From: Arthrobacter sp. KBS0703
GTDB lineage: Bacteria; Actinomycetota; Actinomycetes; Actinomycetales; Micrococcaceae
Direction: 5' to 3'
NCBI RefSeq assembly: GCF_002008315.2
Contig: NZ_MVDG02000001.1
Coordinates: 4,030,001 to 4,094,000 of the forward strand
Length of the DNA stretch: 64,000 nucleotides
Shown: positions 60,626 to 64,000 of the stretch, one piece after another
Numbering within the stretch: position 1 is the first letter of the stretch
How the letters are laid out: every line of letters begins with the position of its first letter
Notes under the pieces: generated by a model
The model's database searches: none
Told to the model about the DNA's origin: nothing
What the model saw: only the letters and a program-made list of their open reading frames with translations
Made by a program: the position numbers and the translations under genes

Positions 60626-61255
60626 GTGGGCAGGACGGCACCCTTCATGAGCATTCGTGCCAGGAACCTCGCGGCCAGGGCCATCACCGAGGTCTTTCAG
60701 CCAACCGTCACCATGGCCCTGGTGCTGCTGTTCAGCCCTGCCGTCGAACCGGGGTTCCCGGGCACGGCCTGGTTCGGCGCCCTGGCAGTGCTGTTTGTGT
60801 GCCTGCTGCCGCTGGCCGCCGTCGAGCTGCTGGTCCGGCTGGGGAAGGTGACGGACCACCACGTCAGCGACCGCAGGCAGCGCGCCCCCGTGCTGGCCAT
60901 GGCAGTGGTGTCGCTGCTGGCCGGATTATGCCTGCTCCTCGCCATCAACGCTCCGGGCAGCGTGATTGCCATGGTGCTCGCGATCGTGGGCGGAGTGGTG
61001 GTGCTTGCCGTCATCAGCCTCTTCTGGAAAATCAGCGGGCATGCGGGGTCCATCGCCTTCGCAACGGCTGTCGCCGTGCTGCTGCTGGGCGCCCCGTGGA
61101 GTCCGGTGCTGCTGCTGGTTCCCGCTGTCTGCTGGTCCCGCGTGGTGCTCCGCGCGCACACGGTGGCCCAGGTTGTGGCCGGCGCGGTGGTCGGCGGCGG
61201 CGTCACCACGCTGCTGTGGTGGCTGCTGCTGGAGCTGATGGTCCGCCCAGCGTGA
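60626..61255 (+). CDS. PAP2-superfamily membrane phosphatase-like protein
   Basis: This 209-residue protein has about six hydrophobic segments. PAP2 motifs are partly visible: KISGHAGSIAF (the SGH motif) and SRVVLRAHTVAQVVAGA (the SR-x-H motif). The first KxxxxxRP motif is weak (KVTDHHVSDRRQRAP). It could dephosphorylate a lipid such as an isoprenyl diphosphate. GTG 60626 is used because GAAGG precedes it; ATG 60647 is possible. It follows the E2 gene by 70 bases but is probably unrelated in function. Confidence 0.72.
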   Translation: MGRTAPFMSIRARNLAARAITEVFQPTVTMALVLLFSPAVEPGFPGTAWFGALAVLFVCLLPLAAVELLVRLGKVTDHHVSDRRQRAPVLAMAVVSLLAGLCLLLAINAPGSVIAMVLAIVGGVVVLAVISLFWKISGHAGSIAFATAVAVLLLGAPWSPVLLLVPAVCWSRVVLRAHTVAQVVAGAVVGGGVTTLLWWLLLELMVRPA

Positions 61256-61301
61256 CGCACGCGGCCGGCCCCGCCCGGATTAGCCGCGGAAGCGCCGGGC
61301 C

Positions 61302-61640
61302 TCAGTAGGCGGCGTAAGAGGTCAGCATCTGGGCCAGGGCCGGATCGGAACTCATGCCAGCCAGGCCAAAGGCGGCGGCAATCATCGCGCCGGATACGGC
61401 GGCGACGGCGCCCGATACGGCTGCCAGGAACTTCCAGTCATCGCGCAGGACACTCTGCACGGTATCGGGCAGCCGCAGGTCCGGGGAGATGAGGTTGGGC
61501 GCGCTGTCCACGGAGCCGTCATCCAGCAGGGCGATGACACGGCCGGCCGCACGGTCGACGCGCATGGCGCTGATGTGGTTGCCGTGGCGGGCAAGAAGGA
61601 TGTCGTGACCCACGAGCTGACGCCGCTGGAGTGTAAGCAA
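61302..61640 (-). CDS. Small protein with one hydrophobic segment, unknown function
   Basis: This 112-residue protein starts at TTG 61640, supported by AGGGGAAA just upstream. The N-terminal half is soluble (HDILLARHGNHISAMRVDRAAGRVIALLDDGSV). The C-terminal half has a single Ala-rich hydrophobic stretch (FLAAVSGAVAAVSGAMIAAAFGLAG). No family recognised. The 241 bases between it and the UspA gene contain no further gene that could be supported. Confidence 0.5.
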   Translation of the reverse strand: MLTLQRRQLVGHDILLARHGNHISAMRVDRAAGRVIALLDDGSVDSAPNLISPDLRLPDTVQSVLRDDWKFLAAVSGAVAAVSGAMIAAAFGLAGMSSDPALAQMLTSYAAY

Positions 61641-61881
61641 AATGTTTCCCCTGAAGTGGTAGATTCTCGGATGTCCGCTTCATCGGGGCCACTTCAAATT
61701 TTACCGTCGGGTTCGTCGCCGCCCGCCGGAAAACGGGGTGAGACTGCCCACCACGAGGGGTGACACGCGTCAAGCCAGGACGGCTCCCCCCGGACGCGGC
61801 GGACCGCAGGGGGCGCCGCGAGGCTCTGCTTACAGGCTGTGTTCAGGCCCCCCGGCTCAGGGGAGCGGCACTGCAGAACTC

Positions 61882-62313
61882 CTAGTCGGCGCCGTACGTG
61901 TTGGCGATGTAGACGTCGCAGGAGGCGCTGTGCGCAACGCTGTTTGCCACGCTGCCCAGCACGCGCCCCAAGCCGTGCATGCGGCGGTTTCCAACCACGA
62001 TCATTCGGGCCTCGAGCCGTTCGGCCTCTCTGACGAGGGCCTCGGCGGGCTTGCCGCGCGCCGAGGAATAGGTGATGGTGAGGTCAGCGCCCGACAGATC
62101 CGTGGCGACGTTCTGGGCCACCTTTTCGGCTTCGCCCGCATCCGAGACGATCCACCTGTCACTGCCGCTGCCGTAGACCTCGGTCCGGTCGGTGTCGAAC
62201 GCCGACACCACGTGCAGCCTCGCGCCGAGCGCCAAGGCAAGGTCCCTGGCTGCTTCCGCGGCCTTGCGGGCAGTACCGCTTTTGTCCACGCCTACAACAA
62301 TGATTCCGCCCAT
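61882..62313 (-). CDS. Universal stress protein (UspA family)
   Basis: This 143-residue single-domain Usp begins GGIIVVGVDKSGTARKAAEAA. It has the ATP-binding pattern G-x2-G-x9-G-S in VVGNRRMHGLGRVLGSVANSV near residues 110-130. It probably binds ATP and acts in stress or dormancy. It is monocistronic, with the aminotransferase gene 133 bases upstream on the same strand. Confidence 0.9.
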   Translation of the reverse strand: MGGIIVVGVDKSGTARKAAEAARDLALALGARLHVVSAFDTDRTEVYGSGSDRWIVSDAGEAEKVAQNVATDLSGADLTITYSSARGKPAEALVREAERLEARMIVVGNRRMHGLGRVLGSVANSVAHSASCDVYIANTYGAD

Positions 62314-62446
62314 GCCCCTGCTCCTCTTCGTTCGCCGGCCCTGCGTGCGCAGTGCCTCATTGCCTTCTGCGTCAGCACCTGTCCGGCCGCCGTTCTCAGG
62401 CTACCGCCCCTGCGGAGTGCGGCCCAGCCATTGGACACCGCGCGGC

Positions 62447-63793
62447 TCACGCCAGTGCGTCGATGGCCTCCCGCAGCACCGGCGCCAGGCGTCGCACACC
62501 TTCGGCAATGGCCTCCGGCGGGACCGCGCTGAATGCCAGGCGGAGCTTGTTGGACGGTTCGTCCGAGTGGGTGAAGGCGGCACCCGGGATGAAGACGACG
62601 CCCGCATCGATCGCTTTGTGCAGCAGCGGATAAGTGTCAACGCCCGCGGGCAGGGTCACCCACACGAAGAATCCGCCCTCGGGCCGGGTCCAGGTAAGCC
62701 CCTCCGGCATGTGCTCCTCCAGTGCGGCCAGCATGGCGTGGCAGCGTTCGGCGTACAGGCCGCGGTACGTGCGGATCTGGCCCTTCCAGTCGTAGTCCCG
62801 GAGGTAGGCCGAGACCAGCATCTGGTTCAGGGTCGGCGGGCACAGGGTGACGGCTTCGGATGCGAGGTAGTAGCGGCGCTGCAAGTGGGCCGGGACCAGC
62901 GCCCAGCCGATGCGCAGGCCGGGCGCGAAGATCTTGGAGAAGGATCCCATGTAGATGACATCATCCGGGTTGGCCGCCCGCAGCGGTTCCAGGGGCTGCC
63001 CGTCAAACCTCAGCAGGCCGTACGGGTTGTCCTCCAGGACAATGATGTTGGCGTTGCGGCAGATGTCCACGATCTGCTGCCGGCGTTCCTTCGCCAGGGT
63101 GATGCCGGACGGGTTGTTGAAGTTGGGGATGGTGTAGAGGAACTTGATGTTCTTTCCGGCGGTCTGCAGCGCGGCGATCCTGGCCTCCAGAAGCTCGGGC
63201 ACCAGCCCGTCGTCGTCCATCACCACCGCCTCAACCTGCACCTGGTACGCCTCGAAGGTGTTCAGGGCGCCCACATAGGTCGGCTCCTCCACGAGGACGA
63301 CGTCGCCGGGGTTGCAGAACACCTTGGTGGCCACGTCCTGGGCCGACTGCGAACCCGCGGTGATCACGACGTTTTCCGGCTTGGCATCGAGGATGCCCTC
63401 GGCGGCCATCACCTCGCAGATCTGGGTGCGGAGTTCCTCCGTGCCCTGGCCTCCGCCGTACTGGAGTGCCGTCAGGCCGTCTTCGGCGATGATCCTCGCG
63501 GCCGTCTGGGCGAGTTTTTCCAGGGGCAGGGACTGCAGGTAGGGGCTGCCTCCGGCGAGGGACACGAGGCCCGGGCGCATGGAGATGTCAAAGACGTCGC
63601 GGACAGCCGACTGCTTGATGTTTGCTGCACGCTCCGAGAAGAGTTCCTCATGGCGGTGGGCGGACGTGGCCGCGCGTTCGATTGCGTCAATGGCTTCGGC
63701 CGGCAGCACTGCTGCCGCGGCATCAAGTGTTTCGTGGGTCACACTTCCAAGGATACAGTCAGCTGTTGCCGGGAAAGCAACAGTTGTTGACAA
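62447..63793 (-). CDS. PLP-dependent aminotransferase (2-aminoadipate/MocR-like fold)
   Basis: This protein of about 448 residues has the class I aminotransferase layout of LysN/2-aminoadipate aminotransferases: ISMRPGLVSLAGGSPYLQSLP, ALQYGGGQGTEELR, TIPNFNNPSGITLAKERR and the PLP lysine in YMGSFSKIFAPGLRIGW. There is no N-terminal GntR DNA-binding domain, so it is an enzyme rather than a MocR regulator. The start is uncertain: TTG 63793 has GGGAG nearby, but shorter GTG starts exist. It is divergent from the PEP mutase-family gene 61 bases away. Confidence 0.85.
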   Translation of the reverse strand: MSTTVAFPATADCILGSVTHETLDAAAAVLPAEAIDAIERAATSAHRHEELFSERAANIKQSAVRDVFDISMRPGLVSLAGGSPYLQSLPLEKLAQTAARIIAEDGLTALQYGGGQGTEELRTQICEVMAAEGILDAKPENVVITAGSQSAQDVATKVFCNPGDVVLVEEPTYVGALNTFEAYQVQVEAVVMDDDGLVPELLEARIAALQTAGKNIKFLYTIPNFNNPSGITLAKERRQQIVDICRNANIIVLEDNPYGLLRFDGQPLEPLRAANPDDVIYMGSFSKIFAPGLRIGWALVPAHLQRRYYLASEAVTLCPPTLNQMLVSAYLRDYDWKGQIRTYRGLYAERCHAMLAALEEHMPEGLTWTRPEGGFFVWVTLPAGVDTYPLLHKAIDAGVVFIPGAAFTHSDEPSNKLRLAFSAVPPEAIAEGVRRLAPVLREAIDALA

Positions 63794-63854
63794 GGAAACT
63801 CCCGAATCCCGGGGCAGTCTTTACCTCCGTCCGCCCAGGGCATGGAATGGAGCC

Positions 63855-64000
63855 ATGACACCGCACCGTTCCGCCAGCGCCCAGTCAGCCAAGGCAGCCG
63901 CCTTCCGCCAGCTTCACTCGGCCGCGGCGGCGCCGCTGGTGCTCGTGAACGTGTGGGATGCGGCGTCGGCGAAGCTCGTGGAGGAGGCCGGGGCGACGGC
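63855..64000 (+). CDS. Isocitrate lyase/phosphoenolpyruvate mutase-family protein, truncated by the window end
   Basis: Only the first 48 codons are present, beginning MTPHRSASAQSAKAAAFRQL. The segment LVLVNVWDAASAKLVEEAGA is the conserved start of the PEP mutase/2-methylisocitrate lyase-like barrel. The specific reaction cannot be judged from this fragment. It shares a 61-base divergent promoter region with the aminotransferase gene. Confidence 0.8.
   Translation, partial: MTPHRSASAQSAKAAAFRQLHSAAAAPLVLVNVWDAASAKLVEEAGAT

Overview
The window is high-GC, gene-dense actinobacterial chromosome, most like Arthrobacter/Pseudarthrobacter. The evidence is the gene content (a 1621-aa NAD-glutamate dehydrogenase, a two-domain QsuB, a qsu-pca cluster, a hydantoinase cluster), the GTG/TTG starts, and many 1-4 bp start/stop overlaps. 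No tRNA, rRNA, CRISPR, insertion sequence or prophage was seen.

The most important observation concerns data quality. A 38-bp palindrome made of two back-to-back 19-bp Tn5 mosaic ends, as used in Nextera libraries, occurs nine times between 23053 and 44593. Single half-copies lie at 16074-16092 and 24094-24110. Ten of the eleven interrupt or truncate a gene, and where the protein family is recognisable the copy replaces a few missing codons. They are uncleaned adapter sequence at assembly gaps, not a repeat family, and peptides such as VSYTHLDVYKRQ or MCIRDR in translations are artefacts. Several frameshifts (pcaB and a FAD monooxygenase) lie close to these gaps and may be assembly errors. 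One single-base frameshift, in a molybdoenzyme gene, lies away from them.

Layout. 0.2-8 kb: a two-TM protein, a BNR propeller with a MoaD-like partner, two convergent GH13 enzymes, an LLM oxidoreductase and a LigC-type DNA ligase. 8-21.4 kb: shikimate uptake (MFS), an IclR regulator, shikimate dehydrogenase and dehydroshikimate dehydratase (QsuB), then the complete protocatechuate branch of the beta-ketoadipate pathway, pcaHGBDC-FIJ, and a second IclR regulator. Together these convert shikimate to protocatechuate and then to acetyl-CoA and succinyl-CoA. 21.5-27.4 kb: a PAS-GAF-GGDEF protein, the transhydrogenase pntAA-AB-B and a lipid kinase. 27.5-33 kb: a minus-strand catabolic operon (MFS, GntR, racemase-like protein, hydantoinase-like amidohydrolase, arylmalonate-decarboxylase-like protein) with a palindromic operator candidate. 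33-39.4 kb: an ACT protein, a secreted propeller, a FUSC-type membrane protein, and a molybdopterin oxidoreductase coupled to a helical partner. 39.5-45 kb: an aromatic-acid transporter, an IclR regulator and pobA, feeding 4-hydroxybenzoate into protocatechuate, then a broken FAD monooxygenase flanked by 19-bp GC-rich tandem arrays.

45-64 kb: a thioesterase, a GNAT protein, NAD-glutamate dehydrogenase, a phosphatase, purB, a WXG100-like protein paired with an alpha/beta hydrolase, a small membrane protein, a HisC-like aminotransferase, a 2-oxoacid dehydrogenase operon (E1 alpha, E1 beta, E2) behind a 42-bp palindrome, a PAP2 protein, UspA, a PLP aminotransferase, and the start of a PEP mutase/isocitrate lyase-family gene.

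The best candidate for undescribed biology is the 27.5-33 kb operon. Its two Asp/Glu-racemase-superfamily members have non-canonical cysteine patterns, and no carbamoylase is present.
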